This document shows positions 37,706 through 46,574 of a stretch of DNA of 64,000 nt, piece by piece. Source of the DNA: Bradyrhizobium manausense (GTDB taxonomy: Bacteria; Pseudomonadota; Alphaproteobacteria; Rhizobiales; Xanthobacteraceae); NCBI RefSeq assembly GCF_018131105.1, contig NZ_JAFCJI010000001.1:310001-374000 (forward strand). The letters run 5' to 3'. Each line of letters starts with the position of its first letter. Positions within the stretch are counted from its first letter, which is position 1. The notes beneath the pieces were generated by a model. It did no database searches. It was not told where the DNA came from and was given only the letters and a program-made list of their open reading frames with translations. A program made the translations under genes and the position numbers.

Positions 37706-38635
37706 CTAAGCGCCCATCAGGGCGCCGACATGCGCCGTAACAGATTCTTTCAGTCCTTGCAGATCGTAGCCGCCTTCGAGCACGGAAACAACGCGTCCTC
37801 CGGCGGACTTGTCGGCGAGATCCATCAGCTTGCGCGTCACCCAGGTATAATCCTCCGCGCGCAAATTCAGCGAAGCCAGCGGATCGCGGTAATGCGCGTC
37901 GAAGCCCGCGGAGATGATGAGCAATTCGGGGCTGAATTTCTCGAGCTGCGGCAGGATCAGATTCTCGAACGCGGAGCGGAATTCGGGCCCGCCGTCTTCT
38001 GAGGCGAGCGGCGCGTTGACGATGGTATCGTGGTCGCCGCGCTCGCCCTTGGCGCCGGTGCCTGGAAACAGCGGCATCTGATGGGTCGAGCAGTACATCA
38101 CTGATGGGTCCGACCAGAAGATGTCCTGGGTGCCGTTGCCGTGATGCACGTCGAAATCGACGATGGCGGCACGCTTGATGCCGTATTTGCGCTGCGCATG
38201 GCGCGCGGCGATCGCGACATTGTCGAAGAAGCAGAAGCCCATCGGCTTGCCGATCTCGGCATGATGGCCGGGCGGACGCACCGCGACGAAGGCGTTGCGG
38301 TGCTCGCCGTTCATCACCGCTTCTGTCGCCGCCACCGCGCCGCCAACGCCGCGCATCACCGCTTCCCACGTGCCCGGAGACATTGAGGTGTCGCCGTCGA
38401 TATAGACCTGGCCGCTGGTCGGCGCGATGTGGCGGAGCTCGGTGACGTAATGCTCGTTGTGGCAGAGCGTAACGAGATCGAGATCGCCCTCGGGCGCCAG
38501 GTCGCGCGCCAGGAACTGGAAGCGCTCATGCGACAGCGCTTCCTCCACCGCGCGCATGCGGTCCGGACGCTCGGGATGGCCCGGCGGCGTGACGTGGTCG
38601 AGGCAAGCCTTGTGGGAGAGAAGAAGCGTGCTCAT
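37706..38635 (-). CDS. Histone-deacetylase-family protein (acetoin utilisation deacetylase type)
   Basis: From the ATG at 38635 (MSTLLLSHKACLDHVTPPGH) the protein is 309 residues. RPPGHHAE gives the paired active-site histidines, DFDVHHGNGTQDIFW gives zinc-ligand Asp and His, and SAGFDAHYRDPL gives the third ligand Asp. This is a complete class II-type deacetylase-like zinc site. Bacterial relatives deacetylate acetylated polyamines or lysines, with the substrate here unknown. An in-frame upstream extension to 38725 lacks support. It probably shares a transcript with xseB. Confidence 0.9.
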   Translation of the reverse strand: MSTLLLSHKACLDHVTPPGHPERPDRMRAVEEALSHERFQFLARDLAPEGDLDLVTLCHNEHYVTELRHIAPTSGQVYIDGDTSMSPGTWEAVMRGVGGAVAATEAVMNGEHRNAFVAVRPPGHHAEIGKPMGFCFFDNVAIAARHAQRKYGIKRAAIVDFDVHHGNGTQDIFWSDPSVMYCSTHQMPLFPGTGAKGERGDHDTIVNAPLASEDGGPEFRSAFENLILPQLEKFSPELLIISAGFDAHYRDPLASLNLRAEDYTWVTRKLMDLADKSAGGRVVSVLEGGYDLQGLKESVTAHVGALMGA

Positions 38636-38770
38636 CAGGTCGGCCTCTCGGGGAACGAACTCTCGACGTCGCTTGACGCATCCGGCGCCAAAACGCAATG
38701 CAAAACGCAATCTATGCGTTCCCAAGGGATTGGCAAAGGGTCGTCGCGTTTCACCTCGGTTTGATCCGGA

Positions 38771-40429
38771 TCAGTTCACGCGCAGGATGCGGGTCGGCGG
38801 CAGCGGGCCGATCGGGCCATGCGCCTTGAAGAAGGCAAACAGCGCATCGACGTCGTAACCAGCATATTGTGGCGACGTGCCCTGTTTCGCGACGGAAAAA
38901 CCGTCACCGCCGACGGCGAGGTAATCATTGACGGTGACGCGATACCCGGCGGCCGGCTCGAGCGGCCTGCCGTTGAGCATCATCTTGTCAGCCATCACGC
39001 GCTCACCGGATGGCCTGGAGGCATCCCAGCTGTAGCTGAATCCGTTCGACACCTGAAGAATCCGCGGCCGTTTCGGATCGAGCCATTGCTGCTCCAGCAT
39101 GTCCTTCAGCTGGCTGCCGGTCAGCGTCATCGTGACGAGCCGATTGCGGAACGGCTGGCTCGCGAATATCTCGCCATAGGACACCGCGCCGTTCTCCCTG
39201 GGAATGATGTCGGTGCGGATGCCGCCGGGATTGGTGAGCGCGATGACAGCGCTGCCATCTTTGGCATCCTTGGTCGCCGCGAGTTGCGCGTCCGCGATGA
39301 CGTCGCCGAGGGCGCTTTCGCCGGCCTCGTTCGGAACGCGCGACAGCGTCTGCGTCACCGATCCGGCCGGGCGATTGGCGATCGGTGCGGAAAGCTTGTC
39401 ATAGGCGTCGATCAGCGCGGTTTGCGCCGGATCTTTGGCGAGCGAGGCGTTGGCGACAATGACGTTCTCGGCCCTGGCGCTGACGATGTCGCGGGTTACA
39501 GGATCGAGCTTTAGGTCGATTGCGGTCACCAGCGTGCCGTATTTGTCGCCGCTGGTGACGAGCCTGCCGTCGATGTCGCAGACATAGGCACGATGGGTGT
39601 GGCCGCTGACCACGACATCGACGGCGCGGTCGAACTTTTTCACGATGTCGACGATCGGCCCCGTGATGCCTGGGCATTCGTTGTAGTCGCCTGCGGGCTC
39701 GCCGCCCTGGTGGATCAGCACCACGATCGCCTCGACGCCGCGCGCTTTAAGTTGCGGCACCAGCGCGTTCACGGTCTCGGCTTCGTCGCGGAATTCAAGG
39801 CCGGCAATGCCCGATGGAGAGACGATGCCGGCGGTCTCCTTCAAGGTCAGGCCGATGAAGGCGACAGGGATGCCGTCGAATTCTCTGATCTCGTAGGGCG
39901 GCAGCACGCTCTTGCCGGTCGAGTTCTCCACGGTGGACGCCGCGAGATAATGGAATTTCGCGCCGGTGAAGGGATGCGGTCCCTGGCAGCCGTCTTCGGG
40001 ATGACAGCCGCCGTTCTGCATCCTGAGCAGCTCGGTCTTGCCCTCGTCAAATTCGTGATTGCCGACCGAGGTGATCGCAAGCCCCATCATCGAGAGCGAC
40101 TCGACCGACGGCTCGTCATGAAACATTGCCGACAGAAACGGGCTCGCCCCGATCAGATCGCCGGCAGCGACGAAGATGGTGTTCTTGTGCCCCTCGCTCA
40201 ATTGCTTGACCAGCGTCGCCATGTATTCGGCGCCGCCGGCCGCCACCATCACCTTCTTGCTCTTGTCTTCGGGATCGCTGATGCGGATGCCGCCCGGCGG
40301 CGGACGAAGATTGCCGTGGAAATCGTTGATCGCGAGAATGCGCAGATCGACGGGCGCCGCGGTCTGTGCCGCGGCGGGCAGGGCGCAGAGCGCGAGCGAA
40401 AGCGCGGCAGGGATGGGATGGTATCGCAT
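38771..40429 (-). CDS. Secreted bifunctional metallophosphatase / 5'-nucleotidase
   Basis: The 552-residue protein has a Sec signal peptide (MRYHPIPAALSLALCALPAA, then AQTAAP). The N-terminal calcineurin-like metallophosphatase domain shows AINDFHGN, AAGDLIGASP, SVGNHEFDEG, and VVVSGHTHRAY for the two-metal centre. The C-terminal 5'-nucleotidase domain (AIALTNPGGIRTDI, SYGEIFASQPFRNRL, NGFSYSWDASRP) binds the nucleoside ring. It should hydrolyse nucleotides in the periplasm for phosphate or nucleoside uptake. It is separate from the HDAC-like gene by about 135 bases and has no transport neighbours. Confidence 0.92.
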   Translation of the reverse strand: MRYHPIPAALSLALCALPAAAQTAAPVDLRILAINDFHGNLRPPPGGIRISDPEDKSKKVMVAAGGAEYMATLVKQLSEGHKNTIFVAAGDLIGASPFLSAMFHDEPSVESLSMMGLAITSVGNHEFDEGKTELLRMQNGGCHPEDGCQGPHPFTGAKFHYLAASTVENSTGKSVLPPYEIREFDGIPVAFIGLTLKETAGIVSPSGIAGLEFRDEAETVNALVPQLKARGVEAIVVLIHQGGEPAGDYNECPGITGPIVDIVKKFDRAVDVVVSGHTHRAYVCDIDGRLVTSGDKYGTLVTAIDLKLDPVTRDIVSARAENVIVANASLAKDPAQTALIDAYDKLSAPIANRPAGSVTQTLSRVPNEAGESALGDVIADAQLAATKDAKDGSAVIALTNPGGIRTDIIPRENGAVSYGEIFASQPFRNRLVTMTLTGSQLKDMLEQQWLDPKRPRILQVSNGFSYSWDASRPSGERVMADKMMLNGRPLEPAAGYRVTVNDYLAVGGDGFSVAKQGTSPQYAGYDVDALFAFFKAHGPIGPLPPTRILRVN

Positions 40430-40479
40430 GGAACAAGATTAGTCGTTCCGCGCGAAGATTTCACGAAGCTTCTCGCTCG

Positions 40480-41238
40480 CTACCGCTTCTTCCTGTTCGC
40501 AAACGCATTGAACGCGGCAATCGCTTCGTCCGATTTCAAGCGCTCGCCGAACAAATGGCCTTCCTGATCGATGCGGCGGGTGAGTTCTTCCGGCGGCGCG
40601 CGCAGCAATTTGCGCGAGGCTGCGACCGCCTCGGCAGGCAGCCGGCAGATCTCGCGGGCTACTTTGCGGGCTTCAACCTCGGTATGTCCCGGTGACACCA
40701 CAGTGTTGACGAGGCCGGCGGCCTGGGCCTCGTCGGCGGTGAAGCTGCGCCCCATCACCAGCATGGCGAAGGCGCGCTGATAGCCCATCGTGTTCGGCAT
40801 CAGGAGGCTGGAGGCGCCGACCGGAACGAGCCCGAGATTGATGTAGGGCGCCGAGAAGGTCGCGGCGTTGGAGGCGAGCACGTAGTCGCAGTGAAACAGC
40901 ATCACGGTGCCCATGCCGATCGAGGCTCCGTCGACGGCGGCGATGATCGGCTTGGCGTTGAGGGCCAGCGAATAGAGGAACCTGGCGCCATCCGACAATG
41001 TCTCGGGGCGCGACGCGTCGGCCTTCATGAAATCGTCGATGTCGTCGCCCGCGGTGAACACGCCGGAACCGCCGGTGATGATCATGCAGCGGATATCAGG
41101 GTTGTTCTGCGCAGTATCGATCGCCCGGCTCATCTCGCGATACATGTCCTGGGTGATCGCGTTCTTCTTGCCGGGGCGGCGCAAGGTGATCACGCGCGTG
41201 GCGCGCTCCTCCGTGACGATGATGTTGCCGTTCGGCAT
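40480..41238 (-). CDS. Enoyl-CoA hydratase/isomerase family protein
   Basis: The ATG at 41238 (MPNGNIIVTEERATRVITLR), behind AGGGAG, gives 252 residues, the typical crotonase length; the longer frame to 41436 has no ribosome-binding site. Crotonase oxyanion-hole segments are present as SGVFTAGDDIDDF and KPIIAAVDGASIGMGTVMLF. The position of one catalytic Glu reads PVGASSLLMP, so the usual EG pair of true hydratases is not obvious, and the enzyme may be an isomerase or another crotonase. It acts on acyl-CoA thioesters in the cytoplasm. No close operon partner exists. Confidence 0.85.
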   Translation of the reverse strand: MPNGNIIVTEERATRVITLRRPGKKNAITQDMYREMSRAIDTAQNNPDIRCMIITGGSGVFTAGDDIDDFMKADASRPETLSDGARFLYSLALNAKPIIAAVDGASIGMGTVMLFHCDYVLASNAATFSAPYINLGLVPVGASSLLMPNTMGYQRAFAMLVMGRSFTADEAQAAGLVNTVVSPGHTEVEARKVAREICRLPAEAVAASRKLLRAPPEELTRRIDQEGHLFGERLKSDEAIAAFNAFANRKKR

Positions 41239-41518
41239 GAACACTCCCTGCGGTCGCCGCGGCGCCTGCCATCGGCGAGTCTCGGCACAGCGTAGCCTAC
41301 ATGATCCGGCCGACGTGCCAATCCTGCGGCCTGACCATTTCGGCAGTAATGCACGTGGACGGTTGCATGACACCCTCCGGAACTGTGACGCGAAATCTTC
41401 ATCGTGCCTGCTGCGGCGTTTTGCGCGTTGCAACAATAGGCGATAATGTTTGAATTGAAAAACCGGTGGTTGTGCGCCACGATCGAATTGTCTCGTTTTA
41501 TTGGGCCTTACTTGATTG

Positions 41519-42781
41519 ATGATCGCCGCAACGGGTGTTGACGAATCCTCGCTGCATTATCGCGGCTGGCGCGTGGTGCTGGCCTGCTTCCTGATGGCGT
41601 TCTTCATGTTCGGCTTTGGCCTCTATGGCCAGGGAGTCTATCTCGTCGAGCTCCAGCGCGCCCATGGCTGGCCCGGCACGCTGGTGTCGGCGGCCAGCAC
41701 CTTCTCGTTCCTGCTGACCTCAATCCTCGTTATCTTCACCGATGATCTGCTTGCCCGCATCGGACTGCGCGCTTTGATCCTGTGCGGCTTGACGGCGCTG
41801 GGCGCATCGACGGCGCTGCTGGGAGTGATGCAGTCGCCCTGGCAGCTCTATCTTGCCTATGCGCTGATGTCGGTCGGCTGGACCGGCATGGGGTCCGTAG
41901 TGATCGCGACCGTGCTGAACTCCTGGTTCGCGCGGCGCCGCGGGCTCGCGCTCAGTCTTGCCTTCAACGGCGCTACGTTCGGCGGCATCATCCTCGTACC
42001 GGTTCTGCTGGCGCTGAGCAGCAGCGTCGGCTTCCGCTCGGCCATGCTGGCGGCCACGATCGTGATGGTGGTGCTGGTGCTGCCGGTGGTCGTCGTGTTC
42101 ACCGGGTGGCCGGTCGAGGTGTCGCCGAATGCAGCGGCAGGTGTCTCCGGGGGCCCGGCCGCGCGTCATTCGCGCAAAGAGCTGCTCGCCAATGCGTTGT
42201 TCTGGACCATGGTGCTGCCGATCGCGATCGCGCTGCTGGCGCAGATGGGATTCATCATCCACCAGGTGACTTTTCTCGAACCGCTGATCGGCCGCGCCAG
42301 TGCGGGCCTCGCCGTCACGGTCATGGCGGCAATGGCGGTGGTCGGGCGGCTGACGCTCGGGCTGTTCGTCGACCGGCTCGATCCGCGGATCGCCTGCGCG
42401 GCGTCAATGACGAGCCAGGCGGCGGCGCTGCTCGTTCTCCTGCAAAGCCAGAGCCCGGCCGTGCTGCTGATGTGTTGCGCCGTCTACGGCTTCTCCATCG
42501 GCAACATGATCACCTTTCCGCCCTTGATCATCCAGCGCGAGATCGGCAGCACGGCTTTCGCGGCGGCGATGGGACTGGGGACGTCGATCAGCGGCATCGT
42601 CAGCGCGTTTGGCCCCGGCATCGTCGGCCTCGTGCGCAGCGCGAGCGGCGACTATACGATGGCGTTTGCAATGTGCGTGGCGCTCGATGTCGTCGCGGCC
42701 AGCATCGTGCTGTGGCGGCCGGGGAGGCGCGCAGCAATCACCCGGAATCTCGCGCCTGAGCAAGATCGCAAGGTGGGGTAA
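41519..42781 (+). CDS. MFS transporter
   Basis: The 420-residue protein has twelve hydrophobic segments and MFS features: the loop after helix 2 (TDDLLARIGLRALILCG), ARRRGLALSLAFNGATFGGI in helices 5-6, and VGRLTLGLFVDRLDPRI between helices 8 and 9. The pattern resembles the OFA/monocarboxylate-like subgroup, which moves organic acids, but the substrate is not decided. An extra TTG immediately before the ATG at 41519 is not needed. It is divergent from the enoyl-CoA hydratase and converges on the acyl-CoA dehydrogenase. Confidence 0.85.
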   Translation: MIAATGVDESSLHYRGWRVVLACFLMAFFMFGFGLYGQGVYLVELQRAHGWPGTLVSAASTFSFLLTSILVIFTDDLLARIGLRALILCGLTALGASTALLGVMQSPWQLYLAYALMSVGWTGMGSVVIATVLNSWFARRRGLALSLAFNGATFGGIILVPVLLALSSSVGFRSAMLAATIVMVVLVLPVVVVFTGWPVEVSPNAAAGVSGGPAARHSRKELLANALFWTMVLPIAIALLAQMGFIIHQVTFLEPLIGRASAGLAVTVMAAMAVVGRLTLGLFVDRLDPRIACAASMTSQAAALLVLLQSQSPAVLLMCCAVYGFSIGNMITFPPLIIQREIGSTAFAAAMGLGTSISGIVSAFGPGIVGLVRSASGDYTMAFAMCVALDVVAASIVLWRPGRRAAITRNLAPEQDRKVG

Positions 42782-42794
42782 TCCATCCTGCCGG

Positions 42795-44573
42795 TTATCC
42801 CAACAACACCGCATCCGCCGCGGCGACCGACTCCGCGCTCTCCGTCACGGTGCGCTCCAGCGCGCCGGCCTGCACGGTGATGTTCTCGGCGAAGAAGCGC
42901 GCCAGCGAGACGTAGCGTGCGGCGTCGGTGTTGCCATCGGCCTTTGCGGCGAGCGCCTCCGAGGCCAGCATGCAGCCACCAAGCGTCGCGCCAAATTGCT
43001 GGAGATACGGCGTTGCGCCGGCGAGCGCTTCGTTCGGCGCCGATGTGACGCGTTCGAGCAGCCACTTGCTGGTGCGCGTCAGCGCCTCCAGCGCCTCGCG
43101 CAATTTCACGCCCGTGGTGCCGAAGGCGGGGTCGTTGGAGGCCTCGACCTGCTTGACGATGGCAGACAGCTCGTCGAGCAGCGCCCACACCGACGCACCG
43201 CCATTGGCTGCAAGCTTCCGCGTGACGAGATCGATCGCCTGGATGCCGTTGGTGCCCTCATAGATCGCGGTGATGCGGGCGTCGCGATAATGCTGCGCGG
43301 CGCCGGTCTCCTCGATAAAGCCCATGCCGCCATGTATCTGCACGCCGAGATAGGCGACCTCGTTGCCGATATCGGTTGAATAGCCCTTTGCCATCGGCGT
43401 CAGCAGCGCCGCGCGCGCGGCCGCATCGGCGCGCACCTTCGGATCCTTGGCGCGGGTCGATACGTCGATCGCGACAGCCGTGGCATAACAGATGGTGCGC
43501 GCGGCCGCGGTCTGCGCGCGCATCCGCATCAGCATGCGCTTGACGTCGGGATGCACGAAGATCGCGTCCGAGCCGTCGCCCTTCTTGCCGATGGCGCGGC
43601 CCTGCTTGCGCTCCTGCGCATAGGCCAGCGCCTGCTGATAGGCGCGATCGGCAACGCCGACGCCCTCGAGGCCGACGCCGAGGCGGGCCTGGTTCATCAT
43701 CGTGAACATGCAGCGCATGCCCTGGTTCTCTTCGCCGATCAGGAAGCCGATCGCGCCGCCATGATCGCCCATGGTCATGGTGCAGGTGGGAGACGCGTGC
43801 ATGCCGAGCTTGTGCTCGACACCGGAGGCAAAGATGTCGTTGCGCGCACCGAGCGAGCCGTCGGCGTCGACCATGAATTTCGGCACAAGGAACAGCGAGA
43901 TTCCCTTGGTGCCGGCGGGCGCATCGGGCAGGCGTGCCAGCACGAAGTGCACGATGTTGTCGGTCATGTCGTGCTCGCCATAGGTGATGAAGATCTTCGT
44001 CCCCTTGATGCGATAGGTGCCGTCGGCCTGCTTCTCGGCGCGGGTGCGGAGCGCGCCGACGTCGGAGCCGGCCTGGGCCTCGGTGAGCTGCATCGTGCCG
44101 GTCCATTCGCCGGAGACGAGCTTTTCGAGATAGATCTTTTTCAGCTCGCTGCTGCCATGCGCATCCAGCGCCTCGATCGCCGATGCCGTCAGTAGCGGGC
44201 AGAGGCCGAAGGCGACGTTGGAGGCGCTCCAGATCTCGGTGCAGGCAGCGTTGATTGCGATCGGCAGACCCTGGCCGCCGAAATCCTCCGGTCCCGAGAC
44301 CGCGTTCCAGCCGCCCTCGGTCCAACGCTTGTAGGCATCCGGCCAGCCCGGCGCTGTCGTGACCTTGCCGTCGTCAAGCTTGATGCCGTGCTCGTCCCCG
44401 ACCTTGTTGAGCGGCGCCAGCACGTCGGTTGCGAACTTGCCGGCTTCCTCGAGCACCGCCGCGACAATATCGCCGTCGAAATCGCCGTAATGGCCGGCGT
44501 CCACGGCAGCCTTGAGACCGGCGCCGTGGTTGAGCGACAGCAGCATGTCAGAGATCGGCGCGCGGTAGGTCAT
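42795..44573 (-). CDS. Acyl-CoA dehydrogenase, DmdC/long-type
   Basis: The 592-residue flavoprotein has the extended acyl-CoA dehydrogenase architecture: an N-terminal helical bundle (YRAPISDMLLSLNH), a middle domain (TGTMQLTEAQAGSDVGAL, GTKIFITYGEHDM), a C-terminal helical domain with the catalytic Glu in AIYEGTNGIQAIDLV, and an extra ~130-residue C-terminal domain. This is the 3-methylmercaptopropionyl-CoA dehydrogenase (DmdC)-like class, whose members oxidise short- or medium-chain acyl-CoAs. Sulfur metabolism is not implied, since no dmdA or dmdD lies nearby. It is monocistronic, divergent from tRNA-Gln. Confidence 0.9.
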   Translation of the reverse strand: MTYRAPISDMLLSLNHGAGLKAAVDAGHYGDFDGDIVAAVLEEAGKFATDVLAPLNKVGDEHGIKLDDGKVTTAPGWPDAYKRWTEGGWNAVSGPEDFGGQGLPIAINAACTEIWSASNVAFGLCPLLTASAIEALDAHGSSELKKIYLEKLVSGEWTGTMQLTEAQAGSDVGALRTRAEKQADGTYRIKGTKIFITYGEHDMTDNIVHFVLARLPDAPAGTKGISLFLVPKFMVDADGSLGARNDIFASGVEHKLGMHASPTCTMTMGDHGGAIGFLIGEENQGMRCMFTMMNQARLGVGLEGVGVADRAYQQALAYAQERKQGRAIGKKGDGSDAIFVHPDVKRMLMRMRAQTAAARTICYATAVAIDVSTRAKDPKVRADAAARAALLTPMAKGYSTDIGNEVAYLGVQIHGGMGFIEETGAAQHYRDARITAIYEGTNGIQAIDLVTRKLAANGGASVWALLDELSAIVKQVEASNDPAFGTTGVKLREALEALTRTSKWLLERVTSAPNEALAGATPYLQQFGATLGGCMLASEALAAKADGNTDAARYVSLARFFAENITVQAGALERTVTESAESVAAADAVLLG

Positions 44574-44825
44574 GGCTCACTCCCGTAGACAGGTTGTTGG
44601 CGCCGTATTCCCATGAAACGGGGGAGGTCTTCAATGGGCGCGATACGGGACCGCATCGGGCCCTTGCCCCCGGCCTATAATAAGGTGTAGCGCGGCCGCG
44701 CGCCCGGGGCGGTGGCATTTTGCCTCTCCAAGCGGTTGAAATGCCGCGCCGCTCCCTATAGACCGGCTGCGACCAGCGGGAATCTGCGGGTGCCGGTTGT
44801 TCGGCCCGTTCCCCTGGTCTCCTGA

Positions 44826-44900
44826 TGGGGCGTAGCCAAGCGGTAAGGCAGCGGATTTTGATTCCGCCATTCGGAGGTTCGATCCCTCCCGCCCCAGCCA
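44826..44900 (+). tRNA. tRNA-Gln (anticodon UUG), site of island integration
   Basis: TGGGGCG pairs with CGCCCCA to form the acceptor stem, the anticodon stem GCGGA/TCCGC encloses TTTTGAT with TTG, the T arm is GGAGG-TTCGATC-CCTCC, and CCA is encoded. All arms fold. Its last 52 bases are duplicated at 60615, so the island reconstituted the 3' end on integration and left the tRNA functional. Confidence 0.95.
44849..44900 (+). repeat. attL: 3' half of tRNA-Gln (52-bp direct repeat)
   Basis: These 52 bases, from CAGCGGATTTTG to CCCCAGCCA, recur without mismatch at 60615-60666. Flanks on both sides differ, so this is the attachment core. The integrase gene starts eight bases to the right and reads toward it. 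Confidence 0.92.
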
Positions 44901-44907
44901 ATTGAAA

Positions 44908-46191
44908 TTACGTTGAAATCTTTCTTTGTTCAGGGGTGCCATTCCGAACGGTTTCCGGTGCCTCATTCCGAATGGAATCCCCCGGTTCGTTCTGCTCTGC
45001 CAATCGGTGCGCATGGCGCTTGCGCGTCGCGGACAGCATGCGCTTGGCGGTGCGTTTGGCGTAACCCTCATAGGACTGTTGCGTCTTGTGCGTTGACAGC
45101 GCCCGGCCTTGACCGTCCGTCAACTCCGCTTCCTCCAACTCGGTCATCCCTCCATGCCGGCAAGCGTCCATTGTGAAGTGCGCCGGAAGGCCCAGCACCT
45201 TGCGCATGCGCTGGACCTTGTGCTGCATCGTTGGGAAAGCGAACGGCTTGGCAATGCCTTCCGACACTTCGCGCAGTATCATCGACACACCGCGTCTCGG
45301 CACTGTTGCCAACACTTCCTCGGCATCGGCATAGAATTTGAACACTGTGCCATCAGGTAGCGTTTCCTCCAGAGGGTGAGGGGCGACGGTACCTGTTTTG
45401 TGATGAGCTACCCGGACGATCGTCGGCGCGCTCGGAGCGCGGTAATCGCTCCACTTAATATGGCCGGCGATAACGTTCTCCGGGCGCTGTAGCCACTCAA
45501 AGCAGATCACGGCGACGGCGGCAATTTCGGGCTCGCCAGCGGCGATGCAGCCGTGTGCAAAGTCGTAGACGTTATCGCGCGTGACTGCCGGCTTCGCTTT
45601 CTTCACGCGGCTTTCGAGTGTGACGCCCAACCAGGGGTTCGGCACGTCTTTTGCGAACTCGTCGGGGAACAGCCGATTTACAACACGCCACGCCTTGCGG
45701 CATAATTTTACGACCTTCTCGGCCGTACGGTCGCGACGCCCGTTCGGGCCGATGACAATTTTCTGATAGAGCTTATCCGCTCCGCGCGGCGTGATAGTCC
45801 TGATCGGCCTAGACCCAACCCTATCACCGGTTTTCGTGAGCGTGTCGCAAAGCAGGGTCATTGCCCATTCGTAGTCCCGTCGCGAGCGGACAGCGACTTT
45901 CTTGGTGTATGCCAAGCTTTGCTTGTACTCGCGGAAAAGCCAATCGACAGTCCCGAGCTTCGGCGCGGCCAGGGTCTCTATAGGCTGCCCTTTGCGCTGC
46001 CGATCCCATTCATCGAACAGGCCGTTTAGAGTGGCCGCCTTCTCGCAAGCGAGCGCGAAGTCGGAACCCAGGGGCTCGCTCGGGACGGTACACTTCATGT
46101 CGCGGTATTTGGTCGGGACCTCGTAGTAAAACGAAGTCGCACCAGATTTCAGCGTCTTGATCCGGACGTGGCGGGGTAGTTGCAACGTCAC
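44908..46191 (-). CDS. int: Tyrosine recombinase/integrase of the island
   Basis: The 427-residue protein starts at a GTG (46191) that overlaps the TGA of the xis-like gene by four bases and has GAGGAT upstream. It has an N-terminal DNA-binding region, a core-binding domain (VDWLFREYKQSLAYTKKVAVRS), and a catalytic domain with Arg236 (FEWLQRPENV), Lys in AHHKTGT, Arg345 (MDACRHGG) and the Tyr nucleophile at about 377 (SYEGYAKRT). The His usually three residues before the second Arg appears as Asp. Its position eight bases from attL and its orientation toward the tRNA are typical for island integrases. Confidence 0.9.
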   Translation of the reverse strand: MTLQLPRHVRIKTLKSGATSFYYEVPTKYRDMKCTVPSEPLGSDFALACEKAATLNGLFDEWDRQRKGQPIETLAAPKLGTVDWLFREYKQSLAYTKKVAVRSRRDYEWAMTLLCDTLTKTGDRVGSRPIRTITPRGADKLYQKIVIGPNGRRDRTAEKVVKLCRKAWRVVNRLFPDEFAKDVPNPWLGVTLESRVKKAKPAVTRDNVYDFAHGCIAAGEPEIAAVAVICFEWLQRPENVIAGHIKWSDYRAPSAPTIVRVAHHKTGTVAPHPLEETLPDGTVFKFYADAEEVLATVPRRGVSMILREVSEGIAKPFAFPTMQHKVQRMRKVLGLPAHFTMDACRHGGMTELEEAELTDGQGRALSTHKTQQSYEGYAKRTAKRMLSATRKRHAHRLAEQNEPGDSIRNEAPETVRNGTPEQRKIST

Positions 46192-46421
46192 AAATCCTCG
46201 GCGATGTCGCCTGGCACGCCCGGTGCTATCGCCGCGTCCAGATCGTCCCTCAGCCATAGCTTCCGTCGCCCCTCCAAAACGCGCGGCTGGGGATACTCCT
46301 TCCCAACCCGCTGCAAGAATGCCTCTATGGTCGACTCGCCGCAATAGCCTGCTGCAAATGCTGCGGGCATGCGGCGCGGCCATGATCCTGGTGGGATAGC
46401 GGCGGGTCGGGTGCGGCTCAC
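46188..46421 (-). CDS. Small helix-turn-helix protein, probable excisionase
   Basis: From the GTG at 46421 (GGAG eight bases upstream) the protein has 77 residues; a TTG at 46442 is an alternative. PRRMPAAFAAGYCGESTIEAFLQRV and RVLEGRRKLWLRDDLDAAI have the pattern of a MerR/AlpA-type winged HTH used by excisionases. It is translationally coupled to the integrase by a GTGA overlap. Together they should control excision and integration at tRNA-Gln. No biochemical assignment beyond DNA-binding is possible from the sequence. Confidence 0.7.
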   Translation of the reverse strand: MSRTRPAAIPPGSWPRRMPAAFAAGYCGESTIEAFLQRVGKEYPQPRVLEGRRKLWLRDDLDAAIAPGVPGDIAEDL

Positions 46422-46470
46422 GTCTGTTCTCCGGTCCGTCAAGAAATCGGGATCGGACCAGTCATGACCA

Positions 46471-46533
46471 GAGACGGTTGTTTTCTATAATCGCTGCTTG
46501 TTCATTCATAGCGATTATAGAAACAACCGTCTC
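46471..46533. promoter_or_regulatory. Near-perfect 25-bp inverted repeat with TATAAT on both strands
   Basis: GAGACGGTTGTTTTCTATAATCGCT is followed, after a 14-base spacer, by its inverted copy lacking one T. Each arm carries TATAAT (46486-46491 on plus, 46514-46519 on minus). The element lies exactly between the minus-strand xis-int unit and the plus-strand AlpA-like and primase genes, where phage and satellite switches sit. It could be an operator dyad with face-to-face promoters, or a strong hairpin. Confidence 0.7.
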
Positions 46534-46574
46534 CAGGATATTCGGCACGGGTCTTAACTGCGGAGCCGACACCA

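Noticed and set aside
37706..38725. Longer start for the HDAC-like protein
   Set aside because: The extra residues have no family support; the ATG at 38635 gives the normal length and start.
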